The notes under the pieces were generated by a model. The model worked only from the letters and a program-made list of their open reading frames with translations. It was not told the DNA's origin and did not search any database. Positions 9,135 to 17,938 of a stretch of DNA of 64,000 bases are shown one piece after another (positions within the stretch are counted from its first letter, which is position 1; each line of letters opens with the position of its first letter). Made by a program: the position numbers and the translations under genes. The stretch comes from Sneathiella aquimaris (GTDB lineage: Bacteria > Pseudomonadota > Alphaproteobacteria > Sneathiellales > Sneathiellaceae): positions 3,541,501 to 3,605,500 of the forward strand of contig NZ_CP112881.1 in the NCBI RefSeq assembly GCF_026409565.1. The letters run 5' to 3'.

Positions 9135-10028
9135 TTAGCGGCTTTCCAGATAGGATTTAAGCCCCTGCTCAAAAGACCGAATGTCAGTGTCTTTTAAAAC
9201 AGATTTCAACCGGTGTGTATCGCCCATAACGGATACCGATGCTGTTGTCTCGGAAGCGCGTTTCTGCAAAGCAGTTATTAGATCCTGCTTACCCAATAAA
9301 GAGGCACAGATAAGCGCAATTTCGTCTGGGAGCATGGCAACGCCTGAGCCAATATTAACGGCCCCTTCCAAGTCGCTTGCCAGCACGCGATTAAATGCAG
9401 CGGCAACATCTGCAACATGAACGAGATCAATCGCTCTGTCTGGTGTTTGAAACGTCGGGAGTTCATCATTTTTAATGGTGGAATAGATATGCGAGACCAG
9501 CTTTGCCGCCGCTTCATCCGGCCCATAGGGGAAAAAGATCCGTCCCCAGACCACCGAAATATCTTTCGCGATCACCTGGGCCATATCGTGAAACGCGCAT
9601 TTAGAGACGGAATAATAGGTTGTGGGATGACGGGGAGTACGGGTCTCGTGAAGAGGCTCATTTCCCCATTTATATTCGGCGCAGCTCCCAGCAAGCATAG
9701 CCCGCTCACCGCCCGCTTCTACAAAATTCTTCAAAAGATGCGAGCTGGCTGAGACCCAGTTAAAATTATCGGGTGAATGCCAGAATTTTCCGGGTGTCGC
9801 CTCCCAGGCCAGATGAACTAAATAACTGGGTTTATGGGTCGAGAGGAATTCAGAAACGGCGTCTGTGTCCTGCAGATCCAGCTCAAAATATGTCAGACCG
9901 TTCTGCTCCAAAAACTGCGGCGCAGCAGAACGCCCAACGGCCAGCACCTCATAGCCATCGCCGAGCAGACTGCTTATCACATGGCGTCCCAGATAACCTG
10001 TTGCACCGGTAATCAGACATTTCTTCAA
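9135..10028 (-). CDS. NAD-dependent epimerase/dehydratase-family sugar reductase
   Basis: A 297-residue extended SDR protein. The cofactor motif GATGYLGRHV is at residues 7-16, and the catalytic YSVSK (Tyr-x-x-x-Lys) lies in the middle with MLAGSCAEYKWG before it. In a cluster that makes CDP-4-keto-6-deoxyglucose and has a C-methyltransferase and a 3,5-epimerase homologue, it is well placed to reduce the 4-keto group as the last step. The substrate is inferred from context only. The gene starts 37 bp after the epimerase stop. Confidence 0.88.
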   Translation of the reverse strand: MKKCLITGATGYLGRHVISSLLGDGYEVLAVGRSAAPQFLEQNGLTYFELDLQDTDAVSEFLSTHKPSYLVHLAWEATPGKFWHSPDNFNWVSASSHLLKNFVEAGGERAMLAGSCAEYKWGNEPLHETRTPRHPTTYYSVSKCAFHDMAQVIAKDISVVWGRIFFPYGPDEAAAKLVSHIYSTIKNDELPTFQTPDRAIDLVHVADVAAAFNRVLASDLEGAVNIGSGVAMLPDEIALICASLLGKQDLITALQKRASETTASVSVMGDTHRLKSVLKDTDIRSFEQGLKSYLESR

Positions 10029-10065
10029 GGACGTTTCCCTTCAGCAGGCATTTGAACGGTTCACA

Positions 10066-10593
10066 TTATACCAGAAACGGCAAGGCCTGATCTTTTTCAG
10101 AAATCACGCGAGGTGTCGCGGGCCATTGAATATTAATCGACGGATCATCCCAGCGAATACCCATATCATGCCCGGGTTCAAACTCAGGGCTCATCTGGTA
10201 ACTCACCTCGGTATGTTCTTGCAGCGTCAAAAACCCGTGGGCGCACCCGGCTGGAATAAAAAAACCGCGACCATTTTCCCGGCTAAGCTCTATTCCAAAC
10301 CACTGTCCATACGCCGGTGACTGAGGCCGTAAATCAACCGCCACGTCGAACACTCGCCCAGACGTACAGCGAACCAGCTTTGTTTCTTCAAACGGTGCGG
10401 CATGGAAATGCAACCCCCGCAATGTCAGGCGTTCCCTGTTATAGGAAATGTTACTTTGAACAGGTGAAAAATCCAGCCCGTGATCCAAAAACTCCTGACG
10501 GCAGAACGTGCGGGTAAAATACCCTCGTTCATCTTCATGCCGTTGCGATTCTAAAAGCCACGCACCCGGAATTTTTGTTTCAGTAAAGATCAT
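10066..10593 (-). CDS. dTDP-4-dehydrorhamnose 3,5-epimerase-like protein
   Basis: A 175-residue cupin of the RmlC family. RHEDERGYFTRTF and LRGLHFH (with the conserved catalytic His) are followed by VFDVAVDLRPQSPAYGQW and GRGFFIPAGCAHGF, the family order. The ATG at 10593 is chosen because it overlaps the stop of the upstream methyltransferase as ATGA, a normal coupled junction. In this setting the substrate is probably a CDP-4-keto sugar, not the dTDP form, since the cluster has rfbF/rfbG and no rmlA/rmlB. It could epimerise C3, C5 or both. Confidence 0.9.
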   Translation of the reverse strand: MIFTETKIPGAWLLESQRHEDERGYFTRTFCRQEFLDHGLDFSPVQSNISYNRERLTLRGLHFHAAPFEETKLVRCTSGRVFDVAVDLRPQSPAYGQWFGIELSRENGRGFFIPAGCAHGFLTLQEHTEVSYQMSPEFEPGHDMGIRWDDPSINIQWPATPRVISEKDQALPFLV

Positions 10594-11828
10594 GGCAATA
10601 AATGCAAGGTGGGAACGGGGATTGCAAACCGGCCGCCCCATTCTGAAATATGGCGCATATCCGCAGATATTTCTGCCGCCAGGTTCCACGGCAGGATTAA
10701 GACGTAATCCGGTTTTTCTTGCGCGATATGCTCAGGCGCAAAAACGGGAATATGGCTACCCGGCAACAACGTATTCTGTTTTTCCGGATTCCGGTCCACC
10801 ACAAAGGAAATCAGATCCGTCCCCACATTACAGTAGTTCAGCAATGTGTTCCCCTTCGCTGCCGCCCCGTAGGCCGCAACTTTTTTACCTTTTGCTTTGG
10901 CGTCCTTCAAGAAGGCCAACACAGACCGCCTTGTCTCTTCGACTTTGGGGGTGAAACCTGCATAGGCATCCAGTGTCGCCATACCGGCCGCGGCTTCTTT
11001 TTTGCGAACAGACCGCAGGCCTTCCCCATCCGGATAAACAGAACAGTCAGACTTGCAGGCGTAAATTCTAAGCGAGCCACCATGAGTGGGAAGCTCTTCA
11101 ACATCAAAGACCTTCAGACCATGCGCTGCCAATATTTTTTCAACCGTGACCAATGACAGATAGGAATAATGCTCGTGATAGATTGTGTCGAACTGGACTT
11201 TGTCGATTAAATTCAGCAAATGCGGGAATTCAATCGTCAAAACACCCTTGTCTGCCAGCAGAATGTTAAACCCTGAAATGAAGTCATTGATATCGGGCAC
11301 ATGGGCCATAACATTGTTTGCCGCCATCAGATCCGCTCGCAGACCTTGCGCCGCCAACCGGTCCGCCGTTTCCTTACCGAAAAAAGCCACCTCGGTCTTC
11401 ACACCAGATTTTTCTGCCGTTTTGGCCACATTCGCTGCCGGCTCAATGCCAAGGACCTGCACCCCTTGCGCCACAAAATGCTTCAGAAGGTAGCCATCGT
11501 TACTGGCGACTTCCATGACCATGGAGGCATCCGTCAGGCCGAGCATATCTGTCAGTTTCACTGAATATTGACGAGCATGCTCAACCCAACTGTCTGAAAA
11601 GGATGAAAAATACGCATAGTCAGAGAAGATATCTTCTGCCGGGACCGCATCTTCAACCTGCACAAGAAAGCAATTGCCGCAAACCCGTGCATGTAACGGA
11701 TAGGATTTTTCGCCGGCAATCGCCTCTTCATTTTTCAGATAGCTATTGGCCAGAGGCGTGTTGCCCAAATCTACAAATGTCTGCGTCAGGGCGCTATCAC
11801 AAAACCGGCACTGCAATCCATCACTCAT
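10590..11828 (-). CDS. sugar C-methyltransferase with N-terminal zinc site
   Basis: A 412-residue enzyme with the layout of NDP-hexose C-methyltransferases such as TylC3/NovU. The N-terminal Cys-rich domain (CRFCDSAL...CGNCFLVQ) binds zinc, the central SAM fold starts at VMEVASNDGYLLKHF, and the C-terminal domain contains VAAYGAAAKGNTLLNY. The substrate-binding YHEHYSYLS segment typical of the family is present. The neighbours suggest methylation of a carbon of CDP-4-keto-6-deoxyhexose, giving a branched sugar. It shares 4-bp ATGA overlaps with rfbG upstream and with the epimerase gene downstream. Confidence 0.92.
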   Translation of the reverse strand: MSDGLQCRFCDSALTQTFVDLGNTPLANSYLKNEEAIAGEKSYPLHARVCGNCFLVQVEDAVPAEDIFSDYAYFSSFSDSWVEHARQYSVKLTDMLGLTDASMVMEVASNDGYLLKHFVAQGVQVLGIEPAANVAKTAEKSGVKTEVAFFGKETADRLAAQGLRADLMAANNVMAHVPDINDFISGFNILLADKGVLTIEFPHLLNLIDKVQFDTIYHEHYSYLSLVTVEKILAAHGLKVFDVEELPTHGGSLRIYACKSDCSVYPDGEGLRSVRKKEAAAGMATLDAYAGFTPKVEETRRSVLAFLKDAKAKGKKVAAYGAAAKGNTLLNYCNVGTDLISFVVDRNPEKQNTLLPGSHIPVFAPEHIAQEKPDYVLILPWNLAAEISADMRHISEWGGRFAIPVPTLHLLP

Positions 11829-12901
11829 GTCTTTTGGCTTTCATAGTCTTCAATTTGCGACAGGGTCATCTGAGACATATCCTGACCGCCCGTATAGGCT
11901 GCATACCATGCAACTGTTTTTTCCAAAGTCTGTTCGGGCTTCCACCGCGATTGCCATCCTAGAGTAGCTTTCGCCAACGAAACATCCAGGGCCAGATAGG
12001 ATTTTTCTGGTGGTTGTTTCGTTTGGTCAAGATTCCAGTCTGAATTTATACCAAAAGCGGCCTGAACTTCGGCTGCAATTTTTCCAACCGTAATCACCTC
12101 GCCGCCGCGCGGCCCGAAATTTAACGCGGCAGGCAACCGGTCCGCATCGTCGAACCATAATTGCTGTAAATAGGTAAGATATCCAGACACGGATTCCAGG
12201 ACATGCTGCCAAGGCCGCGTTGCTTCCGGAAAGCGCAAGGTAACCGCCTGTCCCTGTTCAGCGGCCCGCCAGATATCCGGAATTAACCGGTCTTCCGAGA
12301 AATCTCCGCCGCCAATCACATTCCCGGCGCGGCCCGTTGCAATCTTTACAGGCCGTTCGGCAAACAGGCTTTTGGCAAGAGACGCCGTGGCAATCTCACA
12401 GGCCGCCTTGGAGGAAGAATAAGGGTCATCACCGCCCAACTGATCCTCTTCAGTAAAGGCATGCCCGTCATCGTTATTCTGATAGACTTTATCACTGGTC
12501 ACAATAAGAACGGCCTTCACGGCCTCACAGGGCACAAGGGCGTGCAATAAATTGACTGTCCCCATGACATTGGTTTCATAGGTCTCGACCGGCTCCTTGT
12601 AGGAACGGCGCACCAGCGCCTGAGCCGCCATATGAAGAACGATTTCCGGATCCGCGTCTTTCACCACTTTTGCCAACGCCTCGCGGTCCCGGATATCCAG
12701 AATATGAGACGTGATCGGTAACGGTTTTACAACCGTATCGAATAGTGAATGATCCCCTTCAGGCGGCAAGGAAATACCCGTTACCTCTGCGCCCATCCGG
12801 TTCAACCAAACGGCGGCCCACCCGCCTTTAAAACCAGTATGGCCGGTCAGTAAAACCCGCTTACCCTTCCAGAATGTCGGATCCACCAACCTGTCAGTCA
12901 T
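11825..12901 (-). CDS. rfbG: CDP-glucose 4,6-dehydratase
   Basis: A 358-residue extended SDR enzyme that converts CDP-glucose to CDP-4-keto-6-deoxyglucose with bound NAD. The cofactor motif GHTGFKGGWAA is characteristic of RfbG, and YSSSKAACE provides the Tyr-x-x-x-Lys pair. TSDKVYQNNDDGHAFTEEDQLGG is the usual active-site segment. MTDRLVDP at 12901 is chosen as start because its A is shared with the stop TGA of rfbF; six more residues upstream are possible. No rfbH-type C3 dehydrase is present, so the product is not heading to a 3,6-dideoxyhexose. Confidence 0.95.
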   Translation of the reverse strand: MTDRLVDPTFWKGKRVLLTGHTGFKGGWAAVWLNRMGAEVTGISLPPEGDHSLFDTVVKPLPITSHILDIRDREALAKVVKDADPEIVLHMAAQALVRRSYKEPVETYETNVMGTVNLLHALVPCEAVKAVLIVTSDKVYQNNDDGHAFTEEDQLGGDDPYSSSKAACEIATASLAKSLFAERPVKIATGRAGNVIGGGDFSEDRLIPDIWRAAEQGQAVTLRFPEATRPWQHVLESVSGYLTYLQQLWFDDADRLPAALNFGPRGGEVITVGKIAAEVQAAFGINSDWNLDQTKQPPEKSYLALDVSLAKATLGWQSRWKPEQTLEKTVAWYAAYTGGQDMSQMTLSQIEDYESQKT

Positions 12902-13674
12902 CAGGACCAGATCCGCCAAGGGGCCTTACCGGACGCCCACAGCTCTTCCAAATGATTACGATCCCGCAACGTGTCCATCGGTTGCCAAAAACCGCCATGA
13001 TGAAAAGCTGACAACTGCCCGTCCGCGGCAAGTCCCGACAAGGGAGCATCCTCAAACGGCATGGCATCGCCCTCGATACGATCGATAACAGAAGGCTCGA
13101 GGACAAAGAAGCCACCATTTATCAGACCATTGTCGCCTTTTGGCTTTTCGACAAATTCCGTGACTGCGCCGTCCTTAATAATTGTCGCACCGAACCGACC
13201 GGGCGGCGCAACCGCCGTCAGTGTCGCTTCGCGGCCCTGCTCCTTATGAAAGGCAATACTGGCGCCAATATCCACATCGGAAACGCCATCCCCATATGTC
13301 ATGCAGAATGTCTCACCCGGTTCCAGATGATGGGCGACCCGCTTCAGGCGCCCTCCCGTCATCGTATTGGCACCGGTTTCCACCAGTGTCACCTTCCATG
13401 GCTCTGCTTTGGCATTATGATATGTGATTTGATTTGCCTGTAGATCAAACGTAACATCGGATCGGTGAAGCACATAATTGGCGAAATATTCTTTCACCAC
13501 ATAGCTTCGGTATCCCAGACAGATAATAAAATCAGTAACACCGTGATGCGCATAGATTTTCATGATATGCCAAAGAATAGGATTGCCCCCGATCTCAATC
13601 ATCGGCTTTGGCTTCAGGTGGGATTCTTCAGAAATCCGAGTTCCTAATCCACCTGCAAGAATTACTGCTTTCAA
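12901..13674 (-). CDS. rfbF: glucose-1-phosphate cytidylyltransferase
   Basis: A 257-residue nucleotidyltransferase that joins CTP and glucose-1-phosphate to CDP-glucose, the entry step of this cluster. The start KAVILAGGLGTRISEESHLK carries the nucleotide loop; KPKPMIEIGG follows as in RfbF. MTYGDGVSDVD contains the metal-binding aspartates, and FVEKPKGDNGLINGGFFVLE holds the sugar-phosphate contacts. Length and motif order are those of the family. Its stop overlaps the rfbG start by one base. Confidence 0.96.
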   Translation of the reverse strand: MKAVILAGGLGTRISEESHLKPKPMIEIGGNPILWHIMKIYAHHGVTDFIICLGYRSYVVKEYFANYVLHRSDVTFDLQANQITYHNAKAEPWKVTLVETGANTMTGGRLKRVAHHLEPGETFCMTYGDGVSDVDIGASIAFHKEQGREATLTAVAPPGRFGATIIKDGAVTEFVEKPKGDNGLINGGFFVLEPSVIDRIEGDAMPFEDAPLSGLAADGQLSAFHHGGFWQPMDTLRDRNHLEELWASGKAPWRIWS

Positions 13675-13742
13675 CGATGCCCCTCCAAAAATGCGTCATC
13701 AGCTTTGGTCATTTCTAACCATTCTCCAACAAAATATCCACC

Positions 13743-14555
13743 TCAGATTCCAGCGTTGGAGCTCTTTGCGTCCTTGCGGGACATAAGCCAGTAATGAAAA
13801 CGCTTTCCAAGGCCATTTTCACACTTAAACCAAAACCGGAATAATGGAAAAACCAGACGGGTCAGGCCGGTTACAGTTGCCTTCTTTTCAAAACGGCCTT
13901 CACCAATGGTTGATGGCACATCGAAATCCGCAGCAACGGGCGAAGGCTTGGTCACCAGAACGTTCAGGCCGGTTTGCCATCCACGCCCCTGCAAAGAGTC
14001 AATTGGCAGCCAGTTCCGTTCCGTATGGCGGACCATCTCTTCCGCGGCGTGGCGGGTTAGCAGATACGCATAAGCACCGCCCGGCGTCGCCTGTATGCGG
14101 GCCAGTTCATAGCCGGAATTAAGAGGTCCAAGCACCCGGTGCGCCCCTCTGAAAATCTTATCCCAGTTCAAAAACCGGATCATGTCCCATGGCACATCAG
14201 TTGCGAGAAGACTTTCAAGAACCTGAGGGAAATCAGGCTTGAAAAAGGTGTCATCTTCCAACACCAATGCCAGCGGAATATCTTCCGCTACCATTTTTTG
14301 ACAAACGCCACGATGCGAAAGCAGACACCCGATCTCACCGGATGAAAGATCGCGACCAAAATGCAGGCGTCTTTTCCGACCATCATATTCAGGCGCCTCA
14401 TGGGCGTTAAATGAATGACCGTCAACGGCCTCAAAAAACTCATGACGCAGTCCGAGGGCATTTAGCCTTTCGGTCATCACCTGACGTCGGTCCACATCCT
14501 TCGCACGATTAATTACAATGACCCGGATTTTGTCTGAAAGCGCGTTGTTCATCAT
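13743..14555 (-). CDS. family 25 glycosyltransferase (LPS/LOS type)
   Basis: A 270-residue protein of the GT25 family. IRVIVINRAKDVDRRQVMTE is the typical start, followed by SSGEIGCLLSHRGVCQKMV and LALVLEDDTFF with the EDD metal motif. GGAYAYLLTRHAAEEMV is also conserved. Members add galactose or related sugars to lipooligosaccharide cores. It is the first gene of the minus-strand sugar cluster, 68 bp before rfbF. The sugar transferred is unknown. Confidence 0.9.
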   Translation of the reverse strand: MMNNALSDKIRVIVINRAKDVDRRQVMTERLNALGLRHEFFEAVDGHSFNAHEAPEYDGRKRRLHFGRDLSSGEIGCLLSHRGVCQKMVAEDIPLALVLEDDTFFKPDFPQVLESLLATDVPWDMIRFLNWDKIFRGAHRVLGPLNSGYELARIQATPGGAYAYLLTRHAAEEMVRHTERNWLPIDSLQGRGWQTGLNVLVTKPSPVAADFDVPSTIGEGRFEKKATVTGLTRLVFPLFRFWFKCENGLGKRFHYWLMSRKDAKSSNAGI

Positions 14556-14614
14556 GGGCCTTTTATAGGGAAGTGCATCACCCAGAACAACAACAATACC
14601 CGCTTTGGTGCCTG

Positions 14615-14902
14615 TCAGGCACCTTCGACGATGACGATTTCGGCAATCCCGGCATCTTTACGATGGGCTTTTGCACGCTGATAATCTTCCGAATGATAGC
14701 AGGCAAGCGCCTGCTCCATACTGTCAAATTCAATCACGACATTCCGTGGGCGCCCCTCCCCTTCCAGCTGCTCCGCCGGACCGCCACGGGCGAGCACACG
14801 GGCATTAAATTTCTTAAAGGCTTCGGACGCACCAGTTGCATATAATTGATAAGGGTCCGGGTCAGTGACTGTGACATGTGCGATCCAATAAGCTTTTGGC
14901 AT
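14615..14902 (-). CDS. DUF1330 family protein
   Basis: A 95-residue protein with the ferredoxin-like dimeric alpha/beta pattern of DUF1330: AYWIAHVTVTDPDPYQLYAT at the start, FNARVLARGG in the middle and VVIEFDSMEQALACYHSEDY near the end. The function of the family is not established. AGGA precedes the ATG at a somewhat long distance. It lies 59 bp before the sugar cluster on the same strand and is divergent from the M20 peptidase gene; a link to sugar synthesis is not implied by the sequence. Confidence 0.9.
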   Translation of the reverse strand: MPKAYWIAHVTVTDPDPYQLYATGASEAFKKFNARVLARGGPAEQLEGEGRPRNVVIEFDSMEQALACYHSEDYQRAKAHRKDAGIAEIVIVEGA

Positions 14903-15044
14903 AAAATTTTTCCTGTATTACTGCTCTGCAATTTCTGAGCTGCCAGTATCGGGCCAAAGGCCACGTTTGGCAAACCGCAAAAAATCTGTTTTACTCTTAA
15001 AAAACAGCGCCCCCATTGGCCAGCAAAAAAGAGGCATGATCGAT

Positions 15045-16361
15045 ATGATCCCCACAGAAACCAAGAAAAAAATCATTACAGCCGTCGACAGCCTCTTTGA
15101 CCAGCAGATTGATTTTCTGCAAGACCTTACCCGGCACCCTTCAACCCGTGGCAACGAACAATCTGCTCAACATTTCATGGCAGACACCCTGCGAGCCCGA
15201 GGGTATGAAATAGATCAGTGGAATGTAAATGTTGACGATATCGCTCATCTTCCCGGCTTCTCACCGGTGATCGGAGATTATGAAGACGCCATCAATGTTG
15301 TGGCCACCCATCATTCTCGCGAAAAAACCGGCAAATCACTTATTCTGAATGGCCATATTGACGTCGTTCCTGTTGGTCCGCTCGATATGTGGGACCGCCC
15401 TCCGTTTGATCCTTACATTAAGAACGGCTGGATGTACGGCCGCGGGGTTGCGGATATGAAAGCAGGCATCGCTTCAAATCTTTTTGCTCTGGACGCTCTC
15501 ACTTCACTTGGTCTCGCTCCCGCCGCAGACGTCTATTTTCAAACAGTTGTTGAAGAAGAATGCACAGGCAATGGCGCGCTTGCCTGCCTCCAACGCGGCT
15601 ACACGGCAGATGCGGCACTCATTCCAGAGCCACTAGGGGAAACACTTACCAGCGCCCAGATCGGCGTTATCTGGCTTCAGGTCCATCTCAAAGGACGCCC
15701 CGTCCACGTTCTGGAAGCAGGGTCAGGCGCCAATGCAATCGAAGCTGCGATCCCCCTCATTTCTGCGTTGCACCGATTGGAAGAACGCTGGAACCGGGCT
15801 GAAAACAGACATCCAGCCTATGCCGCCCACAATCATCCTCTTAATCTGAATATTGGGAAAATTGAAGGCGGTGACTGGGCAAGCTCTGTGCCCGCATGGT
15901 GTGTCTTCGATGTTCGCATGGCTATCTTCCCGGGCCAGGATATCGAGCGTGCCAAAAAAGACCTTGAAGAGACCCTATTGTCGGCGGCGAACGAAAGTGA
16001 TTTTCTTAAAAAGAACAAACCCGACATAATTTATCACGGGTTTCAGGCAGAAGGATACTCGCTGGCTGATCACGACAACGAAAATACCCCTCTTGCCATA
16101 TCCGCGCTTGAAAACGCTCATCAATTTGTGACTGGAAAAGAACTTCCTTTTGTACCAACAACAGCAACAACAGATGCCCGCTTTTTTGGCCTCTATGCGG
16201 ATACACCTGCCCTTGTCTACGGCCCGAACAGTGATGCCATCCACGGCTTCAACGAACGGGTGGAGCTGGAAAGCATGCGACGCATTACGCAGTCGACAGC
16301 GTTGTTTATTGCCGACTGGTGCGGACTGGAAGAAACCGACCCGACTTTGCCAAAATTTTGA
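15045..16361 (+). CDS. M20-family deacylase (ArgE/DapE type)
   Basis: A 438-residue zinc hydrolase of the ArgE/DapE/ACY1 family, acting on an amide bond of an N-acylated amino acid or similar compound. Metal and catalytic motifs are LNGHIDVVP, GRGVADMKAG, the EEE in TVVEEECTGNG, and the late His in DAIHGFNE. The lid/dimerisation domain lies between. The ATG at 15045 is favoured since GAGG is 10 bases upstream; ATG 15036 is too close to it, and a TTG at 14967 would add residues without family support. The substrate is not known. The gene stands alone. Confidence 0.92.
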   Translation: MIPTETKKKIITAVDSLFDQQIDFLQDLTRHPSTRGNEQSAQHFMADTLRARGYEIDQWNVNVDDIAHLPGFSPVIGDYEDAINVVATHHSREKTGKSLILNGHIDVVPVGPLDMWDRPPFDPYIKNGWMYGRGVADMKAGIASNLFALDALTSLGLAPAADVYFQTVVEEECTGNGALACLQRGYTADAALIPEPLGETLTSAQIGVIWLQVHLKGRPVHVLEAGSGANAIEAAIPLISALHRLEERWNRAENRHPAYAAHNHPLNLNIGKIEGGDWASSVPAWCVFDVRMAIFPGQDIERAKKDLEETLLSAANESDFLKKNKPDIIYHGFQAEGYSLADHDNENTPLAISALENAHQFVTGKELPFVPTTATTDARFFGLYADTPALVYGPNSDAIHGFNERVELESMRRITQSTALFIADWCGLEETDPTLPKF

Positions 16362-16514
16362 TCGCACAATTTTTAATCATGGCTAAAAATTAATCAATCG
16401 TGCTTAAAAATGCACCGAAACGCTTTATACAAATTTTATAATATTCTAATTAAAGAACGATATTTTTATATTTTATTACAACACCTTAGAACAAATTAAC
16501 AAATAATAAATATT

Positions 16515-16531
16515 TTGGCACAGCTTTTGCG
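16515..16531 (+). promoter_or_regulatory. sigma-54 promoter of the urea operon
   Basis: TTGGCACAGCTTTTGCG fits the -24/-12 consensus TGGCAC-N5-TTGC exactly, with GG at 16517-16518 and GC at 16529-16530. It lies 37 bp before the GTG of urtA, so transcription should start about 25 bp before the gene. This ties urea uptake and urease to RpoN, normally with NtrC as activator. No clear NtrC dyad was seen upstream. Confidence 0.85.
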
Positions 16532-16567
16532 GATTACTCCTCATTACAACAGAAATGGAGAAATCAC

Positions 16568-17863
16568 GTGTCATTCAAACTGTCTCGCTTCGCGACAACC
16601 CTAGCAATCGGCGCTAGCCTGCTCACAGCTACTGTGGCCAAAGCCGACGATGAAACTATCAAGGTCGGCGTCCTCCATTCTTTGTCCGGGACCATGGCCA
16701 TCTCAGAAACCACGCTAAAAGATGCCATGCTGATGCTCATCGAAGAGCAGAACAAAAAAGGCGGCGTTTTAGGCAAGAAACTGGAACCTGTTGTTGTCGA
16801 TCCGGCTTCCAACTGGCCACTTTTTGCAGAGAAGGCGCGTGAACTTATCGATGTGAATAAAGTATCTGCCGTCTTCGGTGCCTGGACTTCTGTATCCAGA
16901 AAATCAGTTCTTCCAGTTTTTGAAGAATTAAACTCCATTCTGTTTTACCCTGTACAATACGAGGGTGAAGAATCTCAACGCAATGTGTTCTACACAGGCG
17001 CGGCGCCTAACCAGCAGGCAATCCCAGCTGTTGATTACCTGATGAAAGAAGAAGCTGTAGAACGGTGGGTACTGGCCGGTACAGACTATGTCTATCCAAG
17101 AACGACCAACAAAATCCTCGAAGCCTATCTACAGGCCAAAGGAGTCGCAAAAGAAGACATTATGATCAGCTATACACCGTTTGGTCATTCAGATTGGCAG
17201 ACAATTGTATCTGACATCAAATCATTCGGTTCTGCTGGCAAGAAAACGGCTGTCGTTTCAACCATCAACGGGGACGCCAACGTTCCTTTCTATAAAGAAC
17301 TTGGAAACCAGGGCATTAAAGCAGAAGACATTCCGGTTGTTGCGTTTTCGGTAGGTGAAGAAGAGCTTGCCGGTCTGGACACAAGCCCACTGGTCGGTCA
17401 TCTGGCAGCCTGGAACTATTTCCAGTCAGTGGACGCCGATATCAACGCAGAATTCGTAACAGCCTGGAGAGCCTACACGAAAAATCCACAGCGGGTTACA
17501 AATGATCCAATGGAAGCCCATTTCATCGGCTTCAATATGTGGGTAAAAGCGGTTGAGAAAGCCGGCACAACAGATGCGGACGCTGTCATCGACGCCATGA
17601 TCGGCATTGCGGTTCCAAATCTGTCCGGTGGTTATTCTGCCATGATGCCAAATCACCACATCACGAAACCCGTCCTGATCGGCGAAATCCAGGAAGATGG
17701 ACAGTTTGAAATTGTCTACGAAACTCCTGGTCTGGTTCCTGGCGATGCATGGTCCGATTTTCTACCAGACTCAGCCAAGCTGATTTCAGACTGGCGCGCA
17801 CCAATGTCTTGCGGAAACTTCAATACAGAAACCAAACTTTGCGGCGGTAAAGGGACTAACTAA
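16568..17863 (+). CDS. urtA: urea ABC transporter substrate-binding protein
   Basis: A 431-residue periplasmic urea-binding protein. It starts at GTG with GGAG eight bases upstream and has a signal peptide ending near VAKADD (about residue 26). IKVGVLHSLSGTMAISETTL is the classic start of the mature UrtA; NVFYTGAAPNQQAIPAVDYL and the C-terminal SCGNFNTETKLCGGKGTN with its Cys pair are also typical. It is the first gene after a sigma-54 promoter and heads a 12-gene urea uptake and urease operon. Confidence 0.96.
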   Translation: MSFKLSRFATTLAIGASLLTATVAKADDETIKVGVLHSLSGTMAISETTLKDAMLMLIEEQNKKGGVLGKKLEPVVVDPASNWPLFAEKARELIDVNKVSAVFGAWTSVSRKSVLPVFEELNSILFYPVQYEGEESQRNVFYTGAAPNQQAIPAVDYLMKEEAVERWVLAGTDYVYPRTTNKILEAYLQAKGVAKEDIMISYTPFGHSDWQTIVSDIKSFGSAGKKTAVVSTINGDANVPFYKELGNQGIKAEDIPVVAFSVGEEELAGLDTSPLVGHLAAWNYFQSVDADINAEFVTAWRAYTKNPQRVTNDPMEAHFIGFNMWVKAVEKAGTTDADAVIDAMIGIAVPNLSGGYSAMMPNHHITKPVLIGEIQEDGQFEIVYETPGLVPGDAWSDFLPDSAKLISDWRAPMSCGNFNTETKLCGGKGTN

Positions 17864-17884
17864 TCCCATCGACGTCAAGACTTT

Positions 17885-17906
17885 CCTGGCGGCTGCGGCC
17901 GCCAGG
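17885..17906 (+). terminator. intercistronic hairpin after urtA
   Basis: CCTGGCGGC and GCCGCCAGG form a perfect 9-bp GC-rich stem with a 4-nt loop, 21 nt after the urtA stop and followed by CTTTCTC. It probably lowers readthrough or protects the urtA end of the mRNA so that binding protein exceeds permease. Confidence 0.72.
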
Positions 17907-17938
17907 CTTTCTCATCCCAAAACGAATGCGAATTGATT

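Noticed and set aside
16364-16403. GCAC ... GTGC with inner AATTTTTA/TAAAAATT inverted repeat upstream of the urtA promoter, as an NtrC site
   Set aside because: The GCAC and GTGC halves are about 32 bp apart, not the spacing of an NtrC dyad; probably AT-rich chance symmetry.
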